This document shows positions 1 to 10,593 of a DNA stretch of 64,000 bases, piece after piece (within the stretch, counting starts at the first letter, position 1; each line of letters starts with the position of its first letter). The position numbers and the translations under genes were made by a program. The DNA is from Isochrysis galbana. Its lineage: Eukaryota > Haptophyta > Isochrysidales > Isochrysidaceae. Under the pieces are notes generated by a model. It made no database searches. It had not been told where the DNA came from and saw nothing but the letters and a program-made list of their open reading frames with translations. Where the stretch lies: positions 1,742,213 through 1,806,212 of the forward strand of contig CM030940.1 in NCBI GenBank assembly GCA_018136815.1, in the 5' to 3' direction.

Positions 1-697
1 ACCCCACTAGGGTCCTCTCGTCCGCCGCGACCAATCGCGAGACGCCATCAGCGTCTTTGTGATTAGCCCCGGGTTTGTGCTCGACAGTGAAGCGATATTC
101 AGAGAGTTTGAGGTTCCAACGCATCAAGCGGGAAGCTGGACCTCCTTGCACCGTGTCGCGCATGGTATGGAGCCATCGCAACGCTTGGTGGTCGATAACG
201 AGCCGAAAGTGACGGCCCCACAAGTAGGGGCGCCAATTGCGAATACTCTCGAGCGCCGCCAGAAGCTCCACCTCGGTGGTGGTCCAATGGCGCTCATGCC
301 CGCTCTCCACAGCATCGGAGGGCGATGGGGGTGGTGATGGAGGCGCGGCGCCGGCCTCAAATGGGTGAAAGACGGCGGTAGCCGCGAGCTCGGCCTCTGA
401 GGAGGCGCGGTCTTCGGGAGTGGTGGTGGGCAGAGCGGGCAGGAGGCCCGCTTCTGCAGGAGGAGGGGCCTTGGGCCCCTTTGGCGGGTCCGGCGCGGGA
501 CGCGTCGACTGGGATTCTTCACCTGACGGATCCGAGGTTACCACTGCCTCGGATGGGAACGGAGGGAACGGAAGGGAAGCGGCGAGAGGCGCGGCGGAAG
601 TTGGGGAGTGGCCAATGACGGGCTGGACCACCTCCTCAGCAGAGAAAGGCGGGAGGACGGGCTTGGGCGAGGGCGAGCGCGACGACGGAGCGGACAT
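1..697 (-). mobile_element. Ty3/Gypsy-type retroelement fragment: gag-like N-terminus fused to RNase H, runs off the window edge
   Basis: On the minus strand an open frame runs from an ATG at 697-695 to the window edge with no stop. The first ~130 codons are Ser/Pro/Ala-rich (begins MSAPSSRSPSPKP) and look like the disordered start of a gag protein. From about 297 down to 1 the frame encodes a typical LTR-retrotransposon RNase H: TTEVELLAAL, VIDHQALRWL, RLMRWNLKLSEYRF and KPGANHKDADGVSR are all visible. In Ty3/Gypsy elements protease and reverse transcriptase lie between gag and RNase H; here they are missing, so the copy is internally deleted while staying in frame. The rest (integrase, 3' LTR) would lie left of the window. 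Seen directly: the open frame and motifs. Inference: the element type and deletion. Confidence 0.75.
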
Positions 698-1365
698 GGC
701 TGGGCGGATCGGGATGGATAGGCTGGGGCTGAGGGATTGGAGAGGTTTGGTATTGAGGTAGTGTTGAGAACGAGGGACGAGAACGGGAACGAGAACGAGA
801 ACGAGAGCGACGAACGAAGAACGACAGACGACAGACGGCTAGGGGCCGATGGACCGACGAGATGACCTACACTCACGTCAACACTCTCCACACTAACGTA
901 TCCCTATCACGGAACGCACAGGAACCCGCTGGCAGATCGAACAAGGAAGAGAATGCCGACAAGAGAGCGACGGGGCGACGGACGATCCGACGGGGCGACA
1001 GTTACGCACAGGAATAAGGAGGGAATCTTTCGAAAACCCTTAAGTGATTTGATGAAGACCGAAGTAAAATAGCGCCACGATATAATCCAACGGCCAACAC
1101 CTGAGGGGGAATCAGGGTCACACATGGGGGCGGTTCCTTGCACCGGCGATACCTGATCGCGCGACTTAGCCTAAAACGCGAGGAGCGCGCAAGGAGGTGA
1201 GCCAGGTGAGGGGCAAGCAGGCGACAAAGGAGGCGATAAAGGAGGCGAGGGCAACAAGGGCGAATGGACGAATGTAGGACACTGCGACGGTGACTCGTGG
1301 CTAGCCTGCGAGGAGGGAACGCAAAACAACTTCTAAAACAAAAAGGTCGATCGCGGATGCGACAA
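526..1365 (-). repeat. Retroelement leader repeat, copy 1 (about 840 bp)
   Basis: This stretch is nearly identical to 20927-21780, with a few substitutions and small indels. It covers the first ~57 codons of the gag-like frame (ATG at 697) and the non-coding sequence upstream of it on the minus strand. Homology stops abruptly at both ends: near the GACGGATCC at 526 and after the GGATGCGACA at about 1365. Read on the minus strand it is most simply the LTR/5' leader plus gag start of one retroelement family. No primer-binding site or exact LTR border was identified. Confidence 0.85.
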
Positions 1366-1470
1366 CGGCATACCGGCGGAAATATACAAAATACACGAGA
1401 CACTCGTCGCGCCGATCCTGAGTAGACAGTAGACTGTACAATCAATCCCTGGGAACGGGAGTGCTCCCGT

Positions 1471-1870
1471 TCACCATGAGCCATGAGGGAAGACGCTGAT
1501 GGGCTTCAGCTCGTCAGCAGAGGAAGGCGGGAAGGCGGGCTTGGGCGAGGGCGAGGACGGCGCGGCTAAAGCGACATCGAGCGAGCGGTGCGAGAACGAG
1601 GGAACGCAGAGAATCATAACGATAAATGCCGGATCCGGATGAAAGAGAAAGAGAATTCTAGCGAGTGTCGATTCGCGAATGCGACACACTCCGCTTCGAA
1701 TTTGGAGTCGTTGGGTTTACCCATGGAACCTGGAAGCCGCTGCGTGCTGCGTAACAATCGACCCATTTTAGCGATTTGGCTAGGTTTAGATAGTCCGGGA
1801 CTAAGAATTGCGTGTCGTCGGCGAATTGGCTGAGTTTAAGTTCCGCTCCGTTGATGACGACACCTTCTAT
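1471..1870 (-). mobile_element. Scrambled retroelement remnants: gag-like N-terminus and LINE reverse transcriptase scrap
   Basis: Two decayed pieces lie side by side on the minus strand. At about 1870-1690 a short open stretch encodes LKLSQFADDTQFLV followed by PTTPNSKR. This aligns with LRLSQFADDTQIL in the LINE at 47-52 kb, so it is the catalytic motif C (FADD) of a related non-LTR reverse transcriptase. At about 1560-1500 another frame encodes APSSPSPKPAFPPSSADELK, a diverged copy of the gag-like start at 697. The order (RT then gag start) is not that of an intact element, so these are nested or rearranged relics. Confidence 0.65.
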
Positions 1871-2223
1871 GTTGTCGTCGGTATTGTTCGTACCGCACCG
1901 GTCAAGCAAGTCGCGAGTGCGGCCGGGCGAAGTGTGAGATCTTATAGCTAGTGCGAGAGTAGCTGATTTAAGACTATCAGGAAGTTTCCTCTTAATACTG
2001 CTAGATGGCATGATGTAACTAGCCGCACTGAAAGCACCAACTGATCCCTTGTCCCTTGTTTGCAGCGCAAGAAAAGGCATGAGCACGCCCAGCATTCAAC
2101 GCACTCAGTGAGCGACGAGAACCTCGCCGCTTAAAGCAAAACAAGTTGAGTGCCGCCCTTAGCCTTCGCGTGAACCTGCTGACTAGATGAACTCTCAAAG
2201 GCCCCTCTCTCGCGGGGCTAGGG

Positions 2224-4017
2224 CTAGTAACGGCGCGAGCCTGTTTGCTGGATATAGGCAGCAGGGTTGATGCCCACGAGGAACTCCTTCGCAGTATCTT
2301 TGCCCGTCTCGATCTGGTCCCACCAAATGTAGTCTAGCACCTGCATCCAATCCCGGATATGAAAGTTCCGAGTGGCGCATTTCGCTAGGCTGACGTGTTG
2401 GGGTACTAGATGTAGGCTGAATCATGCTCCCTTACTCTTCATGCAAGAATTGCCAGAGCATGCTCACCTCTTTTGGTGCGAGGCCCAAAGCCCTCGAAAC
2501 ATTGAGAAAGGCATTTATCTCGGCGCCTACGGTTTGCTCGGTCATTTTGGCGTTCGCGGCAGCCTGACACAAAGGCAGGGAGAGTAAGGACTTCAACAGT
2601 CACAGGTGGGTCTGTCAATCTCACTGGCCGAGGCATAGGCTAAGGCGGCGGCTTCATGTTGGCGGGCAACCAAATGGTGTACTCAACTCACCGTTTCGAG
2701 TCTTGATTTTGCCGTGCCGTTCGCAAGCGCAACCGTCTGCGTCATGGTCTGTTGCGCGACCATCATGTTGGTAGCAAAGGTGACCTGTGCACGCGTCGCA
2801 GGGAGTGAGCCCCGTTGCACCTGCATGCAACACTCGAGAGCTTCCGTCCAAAGTCAGGTGAGCATAGAATAGAGACCGCCACCTGCATGTTCTCTTTGAA
2901 CCTCTCAGACCTCGTGATGTTTTGCTTCATTGCAATCGAAGTCACGATGGCATTCTGAAAAACGTCTGGCAGCTCGACCTGAGAAGCAAGAGACGATGTC
3001 GTCCGGTTCTGTGCCGATTATCAGGAGTCGAGGCAACCTCCAACGGAAGGTGAGCACTACACTCATCAAAGAATCACTACCAACGCCGACTGGTGCTCCG
3101 GCTCTCGAAGCGTCCCGTGCCCCTATCACTTTTGACATGCTGTGAACACGCACATCGGAAATTTGTAGAGCTTCGACCGTTGCGCCCATCTTATGCTGGA
3201 ACTTGCGATTGAGCTCCATCTGCATGACCATGGCTATACCTTGCTTGTCATTGAAGAAAGCATAAGCGGAGTAGTTGCACGCAGTGTTAGCAATGATGGC
3301 GCGTGCATTGCTGACGTAGACAAGCTCCTGAAGATTGTGCACACACGAATGCAAAGAATGTGAGAAGACCTATCAGGCGCACCGTCGTCGGCTCGCGGTG
3401 TTTGGTAAAGGGTTGCACACCTGCTTCCCCTCATACTTGAGCCAAAGCTCATGCAGCATGTTGGGGATGAAGCGGTATTGGAAGGAGAGGCCGAGAGTGA
3501 GCGGCAGCCCATCCGACGTGCGGGTGTGTAGTAGGCCTCGGTGGCCAGGTGTGAATTCGATTGTCTACCGTGGCGCCCAAAGGATAAAGTTCAGTTCACG
3601 GCGATTGATGCATTTGAGCAGAGCGTGGGGAGAGGGGGGGGCAGGGAGTTGAACACGCGATGTAGTTGGACACCTGGATAACACGGGGGTACTTGAGAAA
3701 GGTATGCCCGAAGCCGAGAAACTTTAGACCTGCCTCGTCGTACGTCTTGTTCCTGCGAGGCGCGCGCGAAGGCGTGATAGAAGAGCCACGGTGGCGTCGG
3801 CAGCCATGAGAGCGGAAATCAGGAGGCAGAAGCGGCTCTCTCTCCCCCTCCCTCCCTCCCTGCACAGGCGTCCTCACCGTAGGTTCATAGTGATGGCGTT
3901 GAAGTCTAGCCCATACTCGATCGTGTGGAGCGTCGAGAAGGAGAGCGAGAAGAGCACGAGCGCGGGCAAGAGCACGAAGGCGGCGCAGGCGGCCGCCAGT
4001 CCGGCCGTCGAGTTCAT
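2224..4017 (-). CDS. SPFH/band 7 (prohibitin-like) membrane protein, 8 exons, 324 aa
   Basis: Exons (minus, 5' to 3'): 4017-3878, 3752-3674, 3564-3421, 3327-3154, 2978-2883, 2820-2692, 2563-2468, 2340-2224. All seven introns are GT-AG, 62-175 nt, and the joined frame is 972 nt with a single terminal TAG. The protein starts with a short N-terminal hydrophobic segment (AAFVLLPALVLFSLSFSTL), then YGLDFNAIT and GLKFLGFGHTFLKYPRVIQT, the usual entry into an SPFH domain. HTRTSDGLPLTLGLSFQYRF, NYSAYAFFNDKQ and LQISDVELPDVFQNAI follow, then a Gln/Ala-rich helical tail ending EFLVGINPAAYI. This layout (one N-terminal membrane anchor, SPFH, coiled tail) fits the protist band-7 family. SPFH proteins scaffold membrane microdomains; the exact role and membrane are unknown. 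The ATG at 4017 sits directly before the anchor. Confidence 0.9.
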
Positions 4018-5270
4018 CGCGCCGCGCGCCTGGGAGCCCCCGCCACACCGACTGCTTGATGAATACCGGCCGGGGGGGGGGGGGGGGGACTTCAGGAGTC
4101 CAGCTACAAGCTTGTTTCGCTGTAATTTTCCTTCGTTTAAGGTGGTAGGCGCAACTATCGGCGGGGCTTTTACGGCCGCTCCGATGGCGGCGGCCTCGAT
4201 GGCTCTCTGCCGCACGTCTGGGGCTACAGCTGCACAATGCACTGGCAGATGTCAGCAAGGCCGCGGCTGCGGGCAGAGGTCGATGGCGTGCACAACTTTG
4301 ACCGGAGGTGCGGCGGCGGCGCCTGAAGGGTTCCGCCAGGGGGGGGGGGGGCTCACTCTCAGCCTCTCCGTTGCGCCAGCGCGGCAGCGTGGAGCGAGTG
4401 TAAGGCCGCGGTCTGGCGGGCACACGCGCGGCCTCCAGCCGCACAGGCGGCAGGTCGACCTTATAGACGTGGGGGGCGACGAAGGTGCGGCTGGGCTCGC
4501 ACTGGTGGTCACTGGAGCCGCGCTCCGGCGGCTGCCCTCGATGGCGTTCGGACCGGCGATGACGGCGAGGGGAAAGGGGGGTGATTGCTCGAACGGACGA
4601 GTCAGGAAGTTTGAGGCTTGCCGTGGCGGTGTTGTCACACACCGCCACGGCATCAATCTGGGGGCGCGGGTGCCACGAAGGAGCTCGTGGGAGGCCGCCA
4701 CGGTCGATGGTTTGCGAGAGCTGCAGGCCTCGAAAAAACGCGACAAGGAGTGGCAGCGCAGAGCGGGCCGGCATCCGAGCTGTCGAGCTGCTGACGAGCC
4801 CCCTGACGGCTCATCTTCTTGACCAACAGGGGGGCTGGAACGGCCATATTTTTGAGTGAATTATCCAGGCTGCTGCCGAGCTGCAGGCTTCGTTTTCTGC
4901 TTTGAATATTGGCCCGTGTTGTTCGTGTCGGTTCAGAGTGCGTTTAGGTGGCCGTATGAGGCCTGGAAATTCACTTAAAATTCATTTTTGCGGTATTTCA
5001 TGCCTGTACAGAAAGGCTGCCGCAGCTTTCTGCCCAACCCTCAGCCGTTTGTGAGAAGCATCGGCGCGAATCGGGCCACTCCTTATCGCGCGCAAAAAAA
5101 TTCAGGGTTGGGCCAGTCAGGGGTGAGCAAGACCGCCTAGCCGGGGCCCAGGTGAGATAACCGAGCTATGTGTGAGAGGTATTACATCAATAAGCATCTT
5201 TGATCCATACAAGGACTTCACAAGCACATGCCCACACCTCCAACTCCCACTCCAGCATCACACGTAGCTC
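4018..5270. other. Intergenic region, no gene recognised
   Basis: Several long overlapping frames cross 4.0-4.8 kb on both strands, but they are Arg/Pro/Ala-rich products of high GC and match nothing I recognise. The minus-strand frame upstream of the SPFH start codon is probably its 5' leader; it contains a C/G homopolymer near 4075-4088 and another near 4338-4350. From 4830 to 5100 the DNA becomes AT-richer. A weak inverted similarity, GTGAATTATCCAGGCT near 4856 against the complement of 4955-4972, is visible. Nothing else is supported. Confidence 0.5.
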
Positions 5271-6462
5271 TCAAGCATCGGATAGCAAATGCCACGCCCG
5301 CGGCAACCCCGGAAACGCACATGAGTACTCACTGGGATGGAGGTGATGGGCGACGAGCGTGTCATCTACTGTGTAATACACTAGATAGTTGGCTCGCTTG
5401 CCAACGTCCTCGTCTACCTCTTCCTCGTCATCAACGCTCTGCATGACTTCCCCTAGGCACCACCCCGCCCCATCGAAATTGAACATGATCGCCCGGCCCG
5501 TGAGATCCTGGTCGAGGGGGGGCGCGGTCCGCTGCAAGGTCATCGCACCTGCTCCCGAGCGCGTCGACTGCATCTGCACCAGGGCCTCAGCTGCATGCTG
5601 CGTCGAAGAGCCTGCTGCAAGTGCGTTCTTGCACTTGCAGTTCCGCGGGTGGCACAAGGGGGTGCACGGCCGATGCGCGTGCTGACACGGGCACGCGCGC
5701 AGGCAAGAGGCAATGCAGGTGCACGCGCCTGCTTCACCCTTATCAGCTGGCGCCCGCGCCCGCCCACCACCGTCACCCTTGTACGTGTACTTCGAGTGGC
5801 TCTTCTGTTTCCCTCGCTTCTCGGTCTGCTCCTTGCGCTGCTTCTTCCTGTACCTTTTGTACTCGGTGGTGCGCCGATGGAGGGAGCGAGTGGCACGCTG
5901 CGTCACACGCGCAAGCCATTGCTCACGCTGCCAGGCCGTTGTTGACAGACCAAGGAGTTCGTGCAGCCTGGACTCCATTGTCCCAAACTCCTCGATGTCC
6001 GGGTCTTGATGATCGTCCGTGGCAAGCTGGAGTCGGATCTTGTGGATGACGACGTTTTGCACGTGACAGATGGCGAGCCCGGTGGAGACCGTGTAGTGGG
6101 TCGGGTAGAGCCGAGTTTCCTTGTCGCGGTACCTCAAGGCGACGGTGCCCACGCGCTCGGAAGCATTTTGACACAAGCCTCCGAGCTCTGGGTGCACTAC
6201 CTCGTCGATCTTGTCAATGATTTCTGTCTGCAACCGCCGTGGGTTCCCGCCAGATGCGCTGTGAGGCGCTCTGGCCGGATCTTGGGCTTTCCTGCTCGCC
6301 GTGGCATAGTGCGCCACGACGAAGCCCGTCCTGAGGCCGCCCACGGGTCTCGCCTCATCGATCAGCGCTAGATCTGGCACTGTCAGAGGGAGGATGCCCG
6401 CGTTGGCAACCTCAACGCGGAGGCTCGTCAGCCACGAGTGGACGGCCGCGCCGGTGAACCGA
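5271..6462 (-). CDS. Cys-rich (CXC-like) protein with Tudor/Agenet-like C-terminus, possibly transposon-derived
   Basis: The minus-strand frame is open from about 6462 to a stop at 5271. The only early initiation codons are non-ATG, so an upstream exon is likely; a CTAG acceptor-like site precedes GAT CGG at about 6462. Readable parts in order: SWLTSLRVEVANAGILPLT and EARPVGGLRTGFVVAHYATA; an acidic/His segment with DKIDEVVHPELGGLCQN; a basic region RYRKKQRKEQTEKRGKQK that could act as a nuclear signal; a Cys cluster CTCIASCLRACPCQ then RPCTPLCHPRNCKCKN; and a C-terminal module GRAIMFNFDGAGWCLGEV ... YLVYYTVDDT ... HPSEY that resembles a chromatin-reader barrel. I recognise the pieces only loosely and assign no function. 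A transposase-associated or domesticated nuclear protein is a guess. Confidence 0.55.
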
Positions 6463-7437
6463 TCCTAGTTCCTAGTTCTCGATGCCGAGTTCGAGAGAGG
6501 GCGAATCCTGCAAGCCGGGGCGGGTCGGGATGGTCGAGGTGGGGCCTCTGGTAGCCAGGGTAGCCGCGTGCGCGCGCTGTGATGTGCTTGGTGGGCTGCG
6601 CGGGCAATGGCATGCTAGAGGGTCAGGGGGTGGTCGGACTGTCGGACTGTCGGACTGTCGGCAGCCCGACACGGCGCTGCATCGGGCGGGAATCAAATGC
6701 CGAATGTAGCTTAGATATAAAGGAACCAATCCCCCCGCGGGCGCGACCGCCAATTCTTTACGGGTAGAGCGTGAGCGCGCGTGACGGAGGGGGCGAGAGG
6801 GGGGGCGAATCGCACCATTTCTTGGCGAAGATTTTCGTAGCTTCAGGTAGCCCCCCCGGGAGATTTTTTATTGACAATCGCGCCACGGTCAAAAAATCAG
6901 CCCACCCCTTACCAGTCGTTAAAAAGCCCTTGTTTGACCGCCCTAGTAGTGGGAGGGGTAGGGAGTAGGGACACAAGTTGCTGCTTTTTTGGAGGGGGTT
7001 GGGGTTGGTGGGAGGGCGCCAGGTTTCCTCCTTCCCTGGAAGCGGCGCGCGCTCCGGCTGCCAGCTGTCTCCATGACCTATCTTTACACTTCTTTAGCGC
7101 AAGTGGAGTTGGAGTTGGGGGTCACAAGGGCCGGCGCGTGTGCCCCTTCCCCTGTAACGTCCTTATTGGAGTCGCTTACCTATGTCGCCCGGCGGCCGAG
7201 TGCAATGAATGCAGTACATGCGGGTGACCCTGATGGTATGTAATATGTACGATGCATGAGCGTCAAGCGACGCTAGCGTCAGACTCAATCACTATCTTTG
7301 TCACATGCGCGCGCATATGGTGGTACAGCCACACGCCATCACGCTTGTGATCATCGAAAGTGCCAACGGCACTTCCCTCAACCTGATGCCTCAACGTGCA
7401 TGCATACGTGGCCATCAGCGTTGAAAACACCTCGACA
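6463..7437. other. Intergenic region with small tandem repeat
   Basis: No coding sequence is recognisable. A perfect triple repeat of the 8-mer GGACTGTC lies near 6636-6660. At about 6930-6950 the phrase TTTGACCGCCCTAG recurs from the dispersed repeat described at 40042-40250 and 42510-42718, so a short scrap of that family may lie here. The segment closest to the transporter stop (7240-7437) would be its 3' flank. Confidence 0.4.
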
Positions 7438-8883
7438 TCAAATCGCAATGGCCTCCTCCCTATCAATGTCGTGTCTCCGATGGGTGCCGTTGCGGCCGTT
7501 TTGGAGCTCCCACCCATCACCCTCCAGGTCAGCTGAGCGCTTGGCCGTGCCCGCCTTGAAGGGGTTCAACGGTATTGTCTCGGGGGAGCCCGGCGGGAGC
7601 GTGCTGGTGCTCCCGACGGGCTGGAAGCTTGCATGCAGGTGGAGGACGACCATAGATGTGAGGACAAAGCCGACGCTATTGATTACGGCGAGGAGCGGCA
7701 ATAGCGAGTCGTAGCCAAGCCGGTCTATGCTCATGCCCGCTAGCGAGGGGATGGTCATGTGCCCGATGGCGGCGGCTGCGCCCATCGCGCCTGTGACCCT
7801 CGTCGAAAGTAGCCCGTAGCGGGCGAGCAGCGATAGGACATTCGAAAAGAGCACCGAGATGCCTATGCCCGCACCAATGGTACCCACCCATAGCGTGAAG
7901 CCCGTCGGTGGCAAGGCTGCCAGCGAGAGCAAGGAGAACACCTCAAGCGCAAGCGCGGGAACGAGGATGGCGCCGGGCGAGACGTACGCGGCCAGCGGCG
8001 TGGCGGCTAGCCGGGCGACCGTAAAGGACGACCAATAGAGGGAGGTGAGATACGCCGCCTCCTCGGAGCGCATGGATGCGCAGTGTGTGGCGTATGTGTA
8101 GATCCAGGCGGCATACGCAATCTCGGCACCAATGCACAGCCAGATCGTCGTGAGCAGCGGGGCGAGCACGGTCCACCGCACATACGCGCGGCGAGAGCCA
8201 AGGTCGATTCCGCAGACGGCTGAGCTGCCAAGAGCCGATGAGCCGCCGAACGAGTCGGCTCGCTTGGGTGGTGACGGCAGATCCACCGGCGGTGCGGGCG
8301 GCGCCGCAGGCGTCTCAAGCAGCATGGCGTTGGCGCATGGCAGCAGCGCAAAGACGGAGATGCACGAGAAGGAGACGAGTGAATTACCTACGCGTCGCTC
8401 ACACAGAAGCACAAGGAACGGTGCTGTCGACCCGCCAAGGGGGAAGCACGCGTTCACCAGGTTGAGGACCGCGCCCAGCGTGCCGGCCGAGCCGCGCCAC
8501 GCCCACGTGACCATCGTGTTGGAGGCTGTGTTGGCCAGCCCGGATGCCGCGCCCACAAAGAGGTACAAGAAGACAACGTGTGCGAGCGCTGAGCACGAGG
8601 GGACAGCTCCGACGCACACAAACACCACGACCGCTGCGATTGCAATAATGCGGTGCGCCTTGTATCGTGCGAGGATGGGCCCCGCGAGCGCGGAGCCGAC
8701 AAAGTTGCCCAGTCCCTCCGCCGAGAACACCGCGCCCACCTCCGTCGTCGCCGAGCGCAGGTGCTTCATGAGTGAGGGTCCGGCCGGGCCAAGGATGTTG
8801 ACGGAGAGGCCAGTGAGCAGCAGGACAGAGCAGTAGGCGGCAGTGGCAGCGAGTCGGTGCCATCGCCAGTGGATTCCGATCAT
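7438..8883 (-). CDS. Major facilitator superfamily transporter, 481 aa, intronless
   Basis: A single open frame from ATG (8883-8881) to stop at 7438 encodes a polytopic membrane protein. About six hydrophobic helices precede a cytoplasmic loop rich in Pro/Ser (PPAPPVDLPSPPKR, residues ~197-210), and six more follow, the 6+6 plan of the MFS. The first half has SAEGLGNFVGSALAGPILAR and the second ends with GMSIDRLGYDSL, a typical MFS inter-helix loop. The overall feel is that of the MFSD4/Na-dependent glucose transporter-like group, but the substrate cannot be read from sequence. The C-terminal ~50 residues are hydrophilic and probably cytosolic. Unlike most neighbours it has no visible intron. 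A CT-rich tract on the plus strand begins just upstream of the start (8900-9000) and may include the promoter. Confidence 0.85.
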   Translation of the reverse strand: MIGIHWRWHRLAATAAYCSVLLLTGLSVNILGPAGPSLMKHLRSATTEVGAVFSAEGLGNFVGSALAGPILARYKAHRIIAIAAVVVFVCVGAVPSCSALAHVVFLYLFVGAASGLANTASNTMVTWAWRGSAGTLGAVLNLVNACFPLGGSTAPFLVLLCERRVGNSLVSFSCISVFALLPCANAMLLETPAAPPAPPVDLPSPPKRADSFGGSSALGSSAVCGIDLGSRRAYVRWTVLAPLLTTIWLCIGAEIAYAAWIYTYATHCASMRSEEAAYLTSLYWSSFTVARLAATPLAAYVSPGAILVPALALEVFSLLSLAALPPTGFTLWVGTIGAGIGISVLFSNVLSLLARYGLLSTRVTGAMGAAAAIGHMTIPSLAGMSIDRLGYDSLLPLLAVINSVGFVLTSMVVLHLHASFQPVGSTSTLPPGSPETIPLNPFKAGTAKRSADLEGDGWELQNGRNGTHRRHDIDREEAIAI

Positions 8884-10593
8884 TCGACAGCGTGGCGCCC
8901 GCCTCCGCCTCGCCCTCCTTCACCCTCCCACCCCCCCAGCTTCCCCAACCCCCCCCACCCCCACCCTACTCCACCCCCTACCCCACCCTCAAGCCGAGAG
9001 AGCAAGCCAGTTGACGAATGGGAAAGAGGGGCGGCGGGGGCGCTTCACGCCGAGCGCGAGGCGAGGCGGAGGGAAACATAAAGGGGGAGAGGGGGGCGGG
9101 GCGGGGGCGGGGGCGGGGAAGGAAGGAAAGGGAGGGGGGGGGGGGGAGGGGGGGGGGGGCGCTGCTCTGCTCTTCTCTTTTCTTCTCTCTCCTCCCCCTC
9201 TCTCTTCAGATTGTACGAGCACGGAGTACGCCGGCCACGCCATGATGCCCTCTACAATATTTCTAGTGTACTGCACTACTACTACCCTAGCTGCTTTGCT
9301 CCACCTCCCTTTACATCGTGCTACTCCACAAGTAGTCCGTGGCATAGAGCTCTAATAGTATTTGCGTCCGCCCGACACAAACACTTTCTGCCCCCCCTCC
9401 CCTCCCCTGTCCGGGGCACATAAACACTGGTTATTCACCCCCGTCCGACTACCGACTAGCTCAACAGCTAAACACTTGGCGCCCCCCCTTCCGCCCACTG
9501 ACAGTTCTGTGTATTCTGTGTCAAGTGTGCCTATCTCTCAAGCGGCGAAGCACCTTGGGAGGTGCGGAGCTGCTGCATGCTGTCGCACTTGCACTTGCCT
9601 CGAGGACGGGGTGTGTTTACAATACGTGGAACGTCCATTTCCATTTCCCGAAATGTATGGAGCTTAGAGCTTAGAGCACTCAATTGTCAATTGTCGCGAA
9701 GCAGCTTCAGTGCTTCAGTCTTCAGTGCTTCATGCCGCCGCTTAAGAGATACGTGCCTAACTAACTAAGGGCTAAGGGGTGTATCACGTATACGTATACG
9801 CGCCCACGCCCACGCGCCCATGTTACATGGTCGACCACGGTACCACGGTCGACCCCATAATCCATAATACATAGTCGATGGTGGTCGACCACACACTAAA
9901 GCGAGGGACCCCTGTCCGCCTACAGCACACACTTTGTCCACCCCCGTCCGCCCTTGTAAACACTTGTGTGGTGTGCATAATGCGTCCACCTCAATAAACA
10001 CTGGTTGTCCATACACGATCGTCCGCTCGATAACTACTTCTACGTCACGGACTCGTACTTGCCATGCTTTGAAAAATGAGAGCATATATTTGTGAATTGT
10101 GAAGAGCATACATCACAAGATTCCAGTGATCGATCGGAGACGGGAAGAGAGAGGAAAAGCAGGAAGCAGAAGGAAAAATGAGAAAGCCAAGGAACGGAAG
10201 AAGAAGGAGTAGAAGAATCAAGACTCTCTCTTCCTTCTCTCTCTCTCTCTTTTCTTTTCTTCCCGCCGCGTGGGGTGCGGTGGGGCGGGAGGCGGCGGCG
10301 AGCGTCGCGGCGGGCGGCGCGCTCTCCCCTTGGCCCTCAGCCTCTCTCTCTCTCTCCCTCCCTCCCTCCCTCCCTCCCTCCCTCTCTCTCTCCCTCTCCC
10401 TCTCTCCCTCCCTCCCTCCCTCCCCCTCCCCCCCCCCTCCTTCCCCTCCCTCTCTCCCTCCCTCGTGCGCGCCCCTATTGTGGGGCGGGTGCGCTCCACA
10501 CCCTAAATCGCCCTCGTAGCCACCACTGCCCCTCATCGCATACGCCACCCCCTCCCCTCTCGCTCTCCCTCCCCCTCTTCATCCTCCACTCCG
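8884..10593. other. Low-complexity intergenic region with degenerate repeats
   Basis: The segment opens with C-rich and then G-rich tracts (8920-9165). From 9360 to 10030 short phrases recur in degenerate form: CACCCCCGTCCG (near 9438 and 9938) and TAAACACTGGTT (near 9421 and 9995, with a variant near 9956). GGTCGACCACGG and related GTCGAC palindromes cluster at 9829-9895. At 9660-9760 the phrase GAGCACTCAATTGTC with TCGCGAAGCA is shared, inverted, with 42255-42365. From 10215 to 10480 there is a CT-rich microsatellite block just upstream of the next gene. No coding sequence is convincing. Confidence 0.55.

Noticed and set aside
3791-4822. 343-codon plus-strand frame opposite the SPFH gene
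   Set aside because: It is antisense to exon 1 of a well-supported gene, Arg/Ala/Gly-rich, with no domain and no splice logic.
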